Source of the DNA: Flavobacterium granuli
GTDB taxonomy: Bacteria; Bacteroidota; Bacteroidia; Flavobacteriales; Flavobacteriaceae
Direction of reading: 5' to 3'
Assembly: GCF_900129705.1 (NCBI RefSeq)
Contig: NZ_FQWO01000001.1
Location: 310,001-374,000 of the forward strand
DNA: 64,000 nucleotides
Shown here: positions 19,442 to 28,204 of the stretch, piece by piece
Layout of the letters: each line of letters starts with the position of its first letter
Numbering within the stretch: position 1 is the first letter of the stretch
The notes under the pieces: generated by a model
Seen by the model: the letters and a program-made list of their open reading frames with translations, nothing else
Told to the model about the DNA's origin: nothing
Database searches by the model: none
Made by a program: the position numbers and the translations under genes

Positions 19442-21022
19442 ATGGCAGCAATAGAAACAGGATTACGACAAGCGGAAGCATTGAATTCAAAAATGAATGA
19501 TTTGCGAGAGCGTTTAGAGAAACACATCAATTTAAAACACTATACCGATAATCATAAAAATGTAAGTCCGAAAGGAAATGCAAAACTGATGCGTATTTGT
19601 TTAATTGCGGGATTGTCCGATAATGAGAAAAGAAACAAAGAAGTACTCAATATTCAAATGTCGTCCAACAGTATTCATCCAACACTTTTTACGGTTCACA
19701 ATCTAAATGGAATGCTGTCTTCAATGATAAAGTTACGATACCACGATTTAGAAATAAATTGGGAAGATAACATTACAAAAAGTAAAGTCGTTAATGCGGA
19801 GATTTTCAGAGGCTTTGATATGCTGATGAAAGGCGATACATTACACGAATGGCTAAAAGTAAGTACAACAGCTTCAATAAAAGCAGGACAGATACCATTA
19901 TTAAACTTAAATATAGGTAATTACGATGGGGATATTAGCGCTTATTTAGATATGAATAGCAAAAATGTAACCAACACTCAAATTCTTATTGCAGGTTCAA
20001 CAGGTTCTGGAAAATCAAACCTTTTAGCCGTTTTAATGAACGAAATGCGTTCCTTATCAGTTGAAAGTAATTATCCGGTAAATTTCCTTTTCTTCGATTA
20101 CAAAGGAGAGTTTTCTGATATTGCTAATAATGATTGGCTGCAACATTTTGAGGTAAACCGTTCTTCTATTTTAGATCCAATGGTAGAGCCTTTGCCGTTT
20201 ACGCCATTCAAAGATTTTGTAGGTAAAACACAAAACGAAATCAATCTATACTCAACAGAATTGGCAAATGCTTTATTAGCTATAGATAGTGCAAAAATAA
20301 GCGCCAATATGAGTAATAGATTATCAGAAGCAATAATAAATGCCTACAAAGACACAAAAGGTAAATCAATCGACTTCACAACGATAATAGAAAACTACAC
20401 TGATTTACAGCCACAAAACGAACGAGAAAGAATGGATAGTGTAAAATCGGTTTTAAGTCAATTAGAGCGTGCTAATCTATTCCTAAACGATGATAGAATT
20501 GATTTGATTGGAAATAGTTTTATTGTAAAAATGGATAAATTCCCAAAAGAAGGTCCAATTGGAAAGGCAATAGTATATTTCATAGTATCAAAACTAAATT
20601 CAATATACGAAAATCTTCCAGTTCAAGCCAATGACAAAGAAAAAGTGGAATTAAGACACTTCACAATTATTGATGAAGCCCATTATATGCTAGGATTTGA
20701 CAACAAACCACTTCGTGATTTGATTGCAGTAGGTCGTAACAAAGGAATGAGTATTATTCTGGCAACTCAAAATATGGATGCCTACAAAAGCAAACATTTT
20801 GACTTCTATGCCAATGCACAATATCCTTTAATAATGAAGCAACAATCCATTAACGATGCAGTACTAAAAGATATGTATGGGGTTTCAGGAACCGATTTAG
20901 TAGAAATAAAACAAGCCATTGCAGGGCTCCAAAAAGGAGAATTAATTATCAAAAACAACGAAGCTATTATACTAGGATTTGGTAAAAAGTTTAAGAAAAT
21001 AATGGTTAGGCACCTTATATAG
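19442..21022 (+). CDS. FtsK/HerA-like ATPase with possible DndE-like N-terminal domain
   Basis: In this 526-residue protein, residues 1-140 form a separate domain with LMRICLIAGLSDNEKR and TLFTVHNLNGMLSSMIKLRYH. This faintly resembles DndE, the small DNA-binding protein of the Dnd system. The rest is a FtsK/HerA-like motor: Walker A GSTGSGKS at 185-192, FFDYKGEFSD, Walker B FTIIDEAHYML, and a sensor region GRNKGMSIILATQNMD. HerA-like motors form hexamers that thread or pump DNA. The gene is 12 bp after the DndD-like ATPase, so a DndD + DndE-motor pair is plausible. The DndE link is weak sequence resemblance only. Confidence 0.7.
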   Translation: MAAIETGLRQAEALNSKMNDLRERLEKHINLKHYTDNHKNVSPKGNAKLMRICLIAGLSDNEKRNKEVLNIQMSSNSIHPTLFTVHNLNGMLSSMIKLRYHDLEINWEDNITKSKVVNAEIFRGFDMLMKGDTLHEWLKVSTTASIKAGQIPLLNLNIGNYDGDISAYLDMNSKNVTNTQILIAGSTGSGKSNLLAVLMNEMRSLSVESNYPVNFLFFDYKGEFSDIANNDWLQHFEVNRSSILDPMVEPLPFTPFKDFVGKTQNEINLYSTELANALLAIDSAKISANMSNRLSEAIINAYKDTKGKSIDFTTIIENYTDLQPQNERERMDSVKSVLSQLERANLFLNDDRIDLIGNSFIVKMDKFPKEGPIGKAIVYFIVSKLNSIYENLPVQANDKEKVELRHFTIIDEAHYMLGFDNKPLRDLIAVGRNKGMSIILATQNMDAYKSKHFDFYANAQYPLIMKQQSINDAVLKDMYGVSGTDLVEIKQAIAGLQKGELIIKNNEAIILGFGKKFKKIMVRHLI

Positions 21023-21052
21023 TTTAAGAATTAATTTTTTCATGAATTTATT

Positions 21053-21631
21053 ATGACAGCTAGACAATTTCAAAATATTATATTTCCATTATTAACTGAA
21101 AGACTTTTTAACTGCCCCGTTAAAAATGAATGGTCGGCATTTAATGGATATATTAATCACTACTCACCACGTGTTGATATTGCTGTGGGTCCTTTTAGTA
21201 TGGAGCAAGGTTTAAATCAAATACAGAATTATAATAATCTTGTAAATGATCAGAATATAAATTCCTTTCTCAAACAATTGTATGAATATCATATAGAAAA
21301 TATTGGAGGAGAAATTGACAATGAGATAACTATTCCAAATTTTGACGATTTGATTTATAAAAATCAGAATGCTAGATGTTTTTTAGCTATTGAAATTGAA
21401 AACCAAAATTCTAAAAAGCATATAATGGGTAGTATGATAAACGCTGCATCATTAGGTAGAATAGGAATTGGGATAGCTTACAATGATAATACTTTACGTA
21501 CTTTTATTAGAATAATGAATTACCTTGGTTTTCTTCGTCGTGTAGAAAAGAACACATACGACACCACTAATTTTTTAATAATTACAAAAGACCAGTTAGC
21601 TGAATTATTAAATCTTCACATTCAACAATAA
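21053..21631 (+). CDS. Restriction-fold-like protein next to SIR2-HerA (192 aa)
   Basis: I do not recognise a named family. The sequence has a pattern like a PD-(D/E)xK fold: SPRVDIAVGPF with Asp42, then FLAIEIENQNSKKH with Glu114, Glu116, Asn117 and Lys121/122, followed by a helix and strand INAASLGRIGIGIAY. The E-x-E-N form replaces the usual E-x-K, so catalysis is uncertain. It lies 30 bp after the FtsK-like gene and 4 bp before the SIR2 gene, at the junction of the two halves of the cluster. It could be a nuclease or a DNA-end-binding adaptor. Confidence 0.55.
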   Translation: MTARQFQNIIFPLLTERLFNCPVKNEWSAFNGYINHYSPRVDIAVGPFSMEQGLNQIQNYNNLVNDQNINSFLKQLYEYHIENIGGEIDNEITIPNFDDLIYKNQNARCFLAIEIENQNSKKHIMGSMINAASLGRIGIGIAYNDNTLRTFIRIMNYLGFLRRVEKNTYDTTNFLIITKDQLAELLNLHIQQ

Positions 21632-21635
21632 AAAT

Positions 21636-22829
21636 ATGGAAGAACATGACTTTGAGAAAATAAAAGAAGAAATAAAGAAACAACTTGATTCTAGTAGACA
21701 AAATTGGTTATTTGGTGCAGGTATAAGTTATAATTCAAATATTCCATTAATGTATCCTTTGACCGAAAGAGTTAAAAACATTATACTTGAAGATTTAACA
21801 AATCCTTCTCACAAGAAGAATAATGAAATTTATGAATTATTAACAAATGAATTAATAGCAAATTCTCATATTGAGCACTATTTAAGTCATATTGGTGATT
21901 TAATTGCTTTAGCTGAGAGGTCTAAAGCGCAAACAGCAAATATTAATAAATTCTCATTTACAAATGAAGAATTGATAAATCTTCATAAATCAATTATTTC
22001 AGCTATTGGTGATACAGTTAGGTACGGTTATTTTAAAAATAAAGATGAAGAACAAATTGGAAATTCAAATAATCCAATAGTTGAAATAGAGCATCATTTG
22101 AAGTTTGTACAAGCATTATATTCAAATAGATCAAATTTGATGTCACGTTCAAAATTAACTTTTTTCACAACAAATTATGATACTTTATTAGAAGATGCTT
22201 TGGCACTTGAAAAATTTACAGTTGTTGATGGTTTTTCTGGTGGTTCAGTTGGATACTGGAACCCACAATTTGAATTCCAAGATTTAAATAGTTTACCAAA
22301 TAAATGTTTATTGTATAAGTTGCATGGTTCAATTGATTGGCAAAGAGATAAAAATAAAGGCTTAATGCGAACACGCTACGGTACTAAATATTTATCTAAT
22401 ACTTCGGATATAATGATTTATCCACAAGCTACTAAATATGTAGAGACACAAAAGGATCCATTTTCTTATTTATTTCATGGTTTTAGAAATAGTTTAAATT
22501 CAAAAGAAGATAATATATTAATTACGTGTGGGTATAGTTTTGGTGATGACCATATTAATGCTGAAATAGAAGCGGCACTTTTCTCAAAAGATAATAGGAC
22601 GACTATTATTGCATTTGCACAAGAAAATTCAAATGGCGATATAGTTATAAATAAAACATTAGATGCTTGGATTAAAAATCCTGAATTTGGTGAAAGAATA
22701 TATGTAGCAGGTCAAAAAGGTATTTATTATAATTCAACAAATCCAATTAAACCAGATGACTCTAAAGATTTATTCTGGTGGACATTTACAGGTTTAACAA
22801 ATTTCATTATTACTGGAGAACATGAATAA
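21636..22829 (+). CDS. SIR2-family NAD-processing defence protein
   Basis: The 397-residue protein carries SIR2 signatures: the NAD-binding GAGIS at 27-31, TTNYD at 178-182 and catalytic His230 in KLHGSIDW, then ILITCGYSFGDDHIN near the end. In phage defence, SIR2 domains typically cleave NAD+ on infection and stop the cell's metabolism. Its reading frame overlaps the next gene, HerA, by 8 bp, indicating translational coupling. SIR2 and HerA form a known two-protein defence complex (SIR2-HerA, also called Nezha). Here it sits at the end of a larger restriction-like operon. Confidence 0.88.
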   Translation: MEEHDFEKIKEEIKKQLDSSRQNWLFGAGISYNSNIPLMYPLTERVKNIILEDLTNPSHKKNNEIYELLTNELIANSHIEHYLSHIGDLIALAERSKAQTANINKFSFTNEELINLHKSIISAIGDTVRYGYFKNKDEEQIGNSNNPIVEIEHHLKFVQALYSNRSNLMSRSKLTFFTTNYDTLLEDALALEKFTVVDGFSGGSVGYWNPQFEFQDLNSLPNKCLLYKLHGSIDWQRDKNKGLMRTRYGTKYLSNTSDIMIYPQATKYVETQKDPFSYLFHGFRNSLNSKEDNILITCGYSFGDDHINAEIEAALFSKDNRTTIIAFAQENSNGDIVINKTLDAWIKNPEFGERIYVAGQKGIYYNSTNPIKPDDSKDLFWWTFTGLTNFIITGEHE

Positions 22830-24651
22830 AGAAATATTTACAACAAATCAGTCACTTCGAATTGGAAAAATTATAGAAGTAAGTGGTAACTCTATTCGCA
22901 TTGAGTTAGATATTAAAATTACTGAATTGACAAGGTCAGTTTATGGTCAAATATATTCTGTTGGTCAAATAGGCAGTATTATAAAAATTCACTTTGGAAG
23001 GAAGATTTTATTTGCCTACGTGAGGATGCTAAGAATGCAATCTGATATACAGTCAGAGGAAGGGAAAGCTCAAATTTTACCAGGAGATGATAAAAGAATT
23101 TTAGAAGCTGATTTATTTGGACAAGGTATTTGGAGTGTTAAAAATAAGCAGTTAGAGTTCAATAGAGGTATAGAAACATATCCACTTCCTTTGCAAGATG
23201 CTTTTTTATGTTTAAATGATGAATTGGAAAGTATTTACCGTGCTGCTGAAAATTTAAAAGAAAATAAAATTAACCCTATGGTTCCTATAGGGAATTATGT
23301 AGGTGGCAATAATGCAATTTGTAGAGCAAACATAGATAAATTATTTGGACATCATTGTGCAATTTTGGGGTCAACTGGTTCCGGAAAATCTGGAACAGTT
23401 GCTTCTATTTTACATTCTGTTTTATCACACAAAACGGATGGCAAAAATATTTCACCAAGAATTATAATGATTGATCCACATGGTGAATATGCAAAAGCTT
23501 TTGGCGATAAAGCAGTAGTCTATAAAGCTTATAGTGAAGCATCGACCAGTACCATTAAAGCTGAACAATTAAAATTACCTTATTGGTTAATGTCTAGTGA
23601 TGAATTTAGGTCGTTAGTTATTGGTAAAACAGAATTTGAAGCTACTTCACAAACAAACATGGTTTATCAAGCAATCACATACGCTAGATTATTGAATCAT
23701 GAATTAGTGCAAAATATAGGTGCTAATCCTTTGGGGGAAGCCAAAGATGATATTCCAGAAGGAGTAACAACCCCAGAGCAAATATTAAACTTTGATAGAG
23801 ATAAACCTACACCCTTTCTACTGTCTGAATTCATAAAACATATTGATAAAGTTCAAGGACAAAAACCTGGTAAAAGTGAAAACCTTGCAGCTAGTTCTGG
23901 TAGAGATAAAATAGATTCTATACTTAAAAAATTAAAAGTTTTAAGAACAAATCCTCAACTTTCATTTATAATGGATGAATTTAGTCCTGAATCTCCAAAA
24001 TTAGATGAGATTTTAGCTCAATTTTTTGGTGAGATAAAAGACGAAACAACTGGAGTAGATAAAAACCTTAGAATAATTGATATTTCAGGTTTGCCTAATG
24101 AAGTTGCTGGTCCTCTTACAGCTCTAATTGCTAGATTATTATTTCAATATAAACTTTGGCAAACTAGAGAAGAAAGAGAAAAAGATCCAGTTCTTTTTAT
24201 TTGTGAAGAAGCACATAGATATGTTCCAAATCATGGTGAAGCGCAATACAAAGAAGCTCAAGAGGCCGTTCGTCGTATAGCAAAAGAAGGTAGAAAATAT
24301 GGCGTTGGATTAATGTTAATTTCGCAAAGGCCTTCCGATGTTGAATCTACTGTTTTATCACAATGTAATTCTTGGATTATTCTTCGTCTAACAAATTCTA
24401 GTGACCAAGAACATGTTTCTAAATTTTTGCCTGATAGTTTAACTGGGTTAACAAAAATGTTACCATCACTAACTAGAAGGGAAGCTATTTTTGTTGGTGA
24501 AGCTGCTGCTTTACCTAGTAGAATTAGAATTAATAAATTAACTGAAGAACAATTACCTGACTCAAATGATATAAGTTTTGTTAAAGGGTGGTCAAACGAA
24601 CCGACTAAGTCTTCAGAATTGGAAACAGTTAGTAAGAGATGGCTAGGATAA
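22822..24651 (+). CDS. HerA-type hexameric DNA translocase/helicase
   Basis: The 609-residue protein starts 8 bp inside the SIR2 gene. It has an N-terminal beta-barrel-like HAS region, Walker A GSTGSGKS at 183-190, IIMIDPHGEYAKAF, Walker B PVLFICEEAHRYVP and an arginine-finger region EGRKYGVGLMLISQRPSD, all typical of bacterial and archaeal HerA. HerA forms hexameric rings on DNA. In SIR2-HerA systems it assembles SIR2 into an active supramolecular complex. Two HerA-like motors in one operon (this one and the 19442-21022 gene) is unusual. Confidence 0.88.
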   Translation: MNKEIFTTNQSLRIGKIIEVSGNSIRIELDIKITELTRSVYGQIYSVGQIGSIIKIHFGRKILFAYVRMLRMQSDIQSEEGKAQILPGDDKRILEADLFGQGIWSVKNKQLEFNRGIETYPLPLQDAFLCLNDELESIYRAAENLKENKINPMVPIGNYVGGNNAICRANIDKLFGHHCAILGSTGSGKSGTVASILHSVLSHKTDGKNISPRIIMIDPHGEYAKAFGDKAVVYKAYSEASTSTIKAEQLKLPYWLMSSDEFRSLVIGKTEFEATSQTNMVYQAITYARLLNHELVQNIGANPLGEAKDDIPEGVTTPEQILNFDRDKPTPFLLSEFIKHIDKVQGQKPGKSENLAASSGRDKIDSILKKLKVLRTNPQLSFIMDEFSPESPKLDEILAQFFGEIKDETTGVDKNLRIIDISGLPNEVAGPLTALIARLLFQYKLWQTREEREKDPVLFICEEAHRYVPNHGEAQYKEAQEAVRRIAKEGRKYGVGLMLISQRPSDVESTVLSQCNSWIILRLTNSSDQEHVSKFLPDSLTGLTKMLPSLTRREAIFVGEAAALPSRIRINKLTEEQLPDSNDISFVKGWSNEPTKSSELETVSKRWLG

Positions 24652-24714
24652 TTACACCTTTAAATTTTATTATTAAATTACATATAAATTATTATTTTTT
24701 AAGACATAATAAAA

Positions 24715-26511
24715 ATGGCAAACGAATTAGAAAAAGCTATAACAATAAAAAATGCAATTGATAAAATTGACTCGGGAGATTTTTTATTACCATCAATACA
24801 AAGAAGATTTGTTTGGAATCCAATTCAAATTGAATTTTTATTTGATTCTATAATGCAAGACTATCCAATTAATACATTTATGTTTTGGGAAGTTGAAGAA
24901 GATAGTATTAAAAATCAATTTCGTTTTTATGATTTTCTTAAAAAATACGTTGAATATCAGGGAGGTAACAATCATGAAAGAAAAACTAAAGGATATAAAA
25001 ATTTCAAAGCGGTTATTGATGGTCAACAAAGATTAAATAGTTTATATATAGGATTAAAAGGAAGCTATGCATACAGGCATTATGTTTATAATAAAAAAAT
25101 ATATTATGAAGATGAAGTGAATTATCCAACACGAAAATTATTTTTAGATATTCTATCTCCTATTGAGAACCATGAGGAAAAAAAAGTATACGATTTTTTA
25201 TTTTTAATTCAGAATGAGCATAAAGATGAGAGTATATCGAGAGTTAAACAAATTTCTGATGAAAATGGTAATAGTAAAGAAATTGAATGCTTTTGGTTTG
25301 AAGTTGGTAATATATTAGAGTTTAAAAGTGAGCACAATGTAATTACATATCTAACTAAAGAAAATTTAGATATTTCTGGTTTTCCTGGAGAAACATTGTT
25401 AAAACTATATAAACTTGTTAACGAAAAACCAATCATTAATTATTTTTTGGAACAAGAGCAAGATTTTGATAAGATATTATATGAATTCATAAGAACAAAT
25501 TCAGGCGGTACTAAATTATCATTTGCAGATTTACTGATGTCTATAATAACTGCTTCATGGGAGATTGGTCAATCAAGTAAGGGAGCAAGAGAAGAATTGG
25601 ATAATGTCATTAGACAAATAAGAGAATTTGGCTTTACAATAGATCAAGATTTTATTTTAAAAACCTGTTTAGTTTTAGTTGGAACCGATATTAGGTTTGC
25701 ATTAAAAAATTTTGATAATGATACTATAAGTAAAATCAAGTTAGATTGGAGTAAAATAACATTGTGCATAAAAGAAAGTTTTCAATTGGTTAAATCATTA
25801 TCATTTAATAATCATTCTCTTCGTGCTAAGAATTCTATAATTCCAATTATCTATTATTTATATATTTCAGATTTCTACAAGGATATAAATAAGGAGAATA
25901 AACATAGTGATAATAAGAAATTAATTAAGCAGTATTTAAATATATCCTTACTAAATAAGCTTTTTGGAGGTAGTTCTGACGGGTTTTTAATAAAACTCAA
26001 AAAAGTAATTACTGATAACGGGATTAGTGATTTTCCATTAGCAAATTTTAAAACTACTTTTAAAGGGACAAGTAAGAGTTTTAATATAGATGACGAAAAG
26101 TTAGACACAATACTAAGAACATCTTATGATAATTTGGATAGTTTTTATATTCTTTCAATATTATTTCCAAAATTTAATTTTGAGTTCAAAAATCCTAATG
26201 TGGATCATTTACATCCTAAATCTCAGTTTAATTATGAAACCTATTCTTTACTGAATGCAGATCAAATAGTATTCTATAATAATCATTATAATACAGTACT
26301 TAATCTTGGATTGTTATCAGAAGAGCAAAATAAATCAAAAAATAAAAGTCCATTAAAGGATTGGATTGATAAGCAATTAGTTTTTAGTGAAACCATAAAA
26401 GATCATTTATTAATACCTGAAAATACTAGTTTAGATTTCAACAATTTTGAAGAATTCATTAATAATAGAGAAATTAAACTAAAGCAGATTATTAAAGAAA
26501 ATATAGTTTAA
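24715..26511 (+). CDS. DUF262/GmrSD-like nuclease with C-terminal HNH-like motif
   Basis: The 598-residue protein has a DUF262 N-terminus: LPSIQRRFVW at 25-34 and the nucleotide-handling DGQQR at 102-106. The C-terminal VDHLHPKS near 496-503 matches the HNH-type (DUF1524-like) nuclease of GmrSD enzymes. Those are NTP-driven enzymes that cut modified phage DNA (type IV restriction). The 63-bp gap before it is larger than elsewhere in the cluster, so it may be a separate module with its own promoter. It is more AT-rich than the mod-res part. Substrate modification type cannot be told from sequence. Confidence 0.8.
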   Translation: MANELEKAITIKNAIDKIDSGDFLLPSIQRRFVWNPIQIEFLFDSIMQDYPINTFMFWEVEEDSIKNQFRFYDFLKKYVEYQGGNNHERKTKGYKNFKAVIDGQQRLNSLYIGLKGSYAYRHYVYNKKIYYEDEVNYPTRKLFLDILSPIENHEEKKVYDFLFLIQNEHKDESISRVKQISDENGNSKEIECFWFEVGNILEFKSEHNVITYLTKENLDISGFPGETLLKLYKLVNEKPIINYFLEQEQDFDKILYEFIRTNSGGTKLSFADLLMSIITASWEIGQSSKGAREELDNVIRQIREFGFTIDQDFILKTCLVLVGTDIRFALKNFDNDTISKIKLDWSKITLCIKESFQLVKSLSFNNHSLRAKNSIIPIIYYLYISDFYKDINKENKHSDNKKLIKQYLNISLLNKLFGGSSDGFLIKLKKVITDNGISDFPLANFKTTFKGTSKSFNIDDEKLDTILRTSYDNLDSFYILSILFPKFNFEFKNPNVDHLHPKSQFNYETYSLLNADQIVFYNNHYNTVLNLGLLSEEQNKSKNKSPLKDWIDKQLVFSETIKDHLLIPENTSLDFNNFEEFINNREIKLKQIIKENIV

Positions 26512-26579
26512 ATAAGTTGATATTAAGGTTATTTGTTTTATTAATTATATAACCTATAAGAATCACATTACTTCATTAC

Positions 26580-26677
26580 TCTCCATCCAATTGTAATAGT
26601 GTACTAAAAGTTGTATATATTTGGAATAACTATACGTCTAAGTTAAATACACTCTATTCAATAGCGACAATCTACCC
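26580..26677. repeat. Diverged repeat R1, left border of a three-gene module
   Basis: This stretch shares ordered anchors with 30389-30485: tctccatccaatt, then taaatacac after 51 bp (53 bp in the partner), then atagcgacaatcta (partner atagcagcaatcta). The pair flanks the genes at 26769-30242. Sequence between the anchors has diverged strongly. Confidence 0.55.
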
Positions 26678-26768
26678 AATTTTGGCTGTATAGGCGCTAC
26701 TTTATAGCGAGTATATACAAGTTGTGTGCCATGCGAAAGAACCACCACCAATAAAGAAAATACAACAG

Positions 26769-28100
26769 ATGGAATATTTAAATTTTTCACGCTTAACTGA
26801 AAAGGACTTCGATGATATAATTGCGATGGTCGATGGTGAAAGGTTTACATATGATCCATCAATTGAAACTAAAAATTGCGATTATAGATATGAAAATATT
26901 CTGATTGAACTAAAAATCATTGAGGAAGAGCCTATTGAAAAGCAATCAAAACAAAATAAACTAGCTGAGTTGTTTCGGTCTGATATAAAAACTGTAATTA
27001 TAAATCCATTAGACCTTGATTTTGAAAACAAAAGGAAATATTACAATGAGCTTTCTACGCCTATAAAGACTGCAATAAAAAAAGTATCTCAACAACTCAA
27101 GATTTCATCAGAAAATGGAGAATATAAGATTACTATAATCGTGAATAATGGTTTATCGATGACCTTGCCTGATGAGTTTTTTGACATAGCTGTTAGGCGA
27201 GCAAAAAATGACACATCAAATATTGACATGCTCATTATTTGTGGAATCTATCATTTTTCAGACGGCTTTGATACAATTGCAACAGCGATGTTTAAAGATG
27301 TTGAAATACAAAATAAAGAAAAGCCCATTGATTTTATTGATAAATTAAGAGAGGCTTGGAGTATTAAGGTTAATGAATATATGACACAACAAATCATTAG
27401 TAATGAAATAGAAAGAACGAAGCCACCCATTAAAGATATTTATTTTGAGTTAAATAATATTAGATATGTAAAACCTCCTATTCAATGGGGAAAAGAATCC
27501 GATTTTTATGGAAAACAAGGAAGGCCTAGATTTGACACAACAGGGATGGAATCATGTCCTCCAGTTGGAGTTGTTATGCCTATCTTTGATTTAGAGAGCT
27601 ATAATTTTGTTAAAAAAAACATTAGTATTTTTGATAGTTATTTGCTTAAAAATAATTTGGAGGATTACCTTAAATGGATAGAAAAGGAAAGAATTGAAAA
27701 TGATGACTTTTTAAAACCAATAGTACCGATAAAAGTTTCAAAAGAAGAACTAATTAAAACTCCCTCTCCATTTAGTTTTAAAGATATTGGAATTTCTCTT
27801 TTACCTATATTTCAGAAAGAAGTTATTAAAATAGCTGAGAACAGCTTTGCATTTAATAATACACCAATCAGTAATAATTACATATTACTTCAAATTAATG
27901 AAATTGGTATGGATAAGGCAAATGATATTGCTTTTATTTCATATAACAAAACTAGAATGAGTGGAGAAACACAGGAGTATTTGATTAAAGGTGAAAGAAT
28001 GAAATATGAATATGCATTAATATTAGCGTCTGTTTATTGCTTATCTTTAAATGCTGATGCTGTTTATTATATGATTAATGACGATTTTAAATGGAAATAA
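26769..28100 (+). CDS. Hypothetical protein with possible restriction-like N-terminus
   Basis: I place the start at MEYLNFSRLT (443 aa). A more upstream Met would add 15 residues reading through a non-coding inverted repeat. The N-terminal RYENILIELKIIEEE contains an E-x-K pattern preceded by acidic residues, compatible with a PD-(D/E)xK fold. No second nuclease motif is convincing, and the C-terminal part is unrecognised. There is no signal or membrane segment. The gene is framed by a 10-bp inverted repeat (26721-26730, 28107-28116) and lies in a module bounded by diverged repeats, so it looks like an independently inserted cargo gene. Confidence 0.65.
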   Translation: MEYLNFSRLTEKDFDDIIAMVDGERFTYDPSIETKNCDYRYENILIELKIIEEEPIEKQSKQNKLAELFRSDIKTVIINPLDLDFENKRKYYNELSTPIKTAIKKVSQQLKISSENGEYKITIIVNNGLSMTLPDEFFDIAVRRAKNDTSNIDMLIICGIYHFSDGFDTIATAMFKDVEIQNKEKPIDFIDKLREAWSIKVNEYMTQQIISNEIERTKPPIKDIYFELNNIRYVKPPIQWGKESDFYGKQGRPRFDTTGMESCPPVGVVMPIFDLESYNFVKKNISIFDSYLLKNNLEDYLKWIEKERIENDDFLKPIVPIKVSKEELIKTPSPFSFKDIGISLLPIFQKEVIKIAENSFAFNNTPISNNYILLQINEIGMDKANDIAFISYNKTRMSGETQEYLIKGERMKYEYALILASVYCLSLNADAVYYMINDDFKWK

Positions 28101-28117
28101 TGCACGGGCACACAACA

Positions 28118-28166
28118 GCGCTTTGAGAAATTCAAAGCACTTCGCAAAGCGCCGCTGGTTACCAGC
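28118..28166. terminator. Paired hairpins after the 26769-28100 gene
   Basis: The first hairpin has arms gcgctttg (28118-28125) and caaagcgc (28145-28152). It is followed at once by a near-perfect palindrome gctggt-t-accagc (28154-28166). This short stretch is markedly more GC-rich than the genes around it. It may end transcription of the upstream gene, although no clear T-run follows. It could instead be a folded recombination site. Confidence 0.4.
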
Positions 28167-28204
28167 CATTTTGGGCGACCGAATAAAAATTTAACAGACA
28201 GTTA

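Noticed and set aside
17426-21022. A complete Dnd phosphorothioate system
   Set aside because: DndD-like and possibly DndE-like proteins are present, but no DndC-type sulfur enzyme or DndB regulator was seen, so phosphorothioation is not supported.
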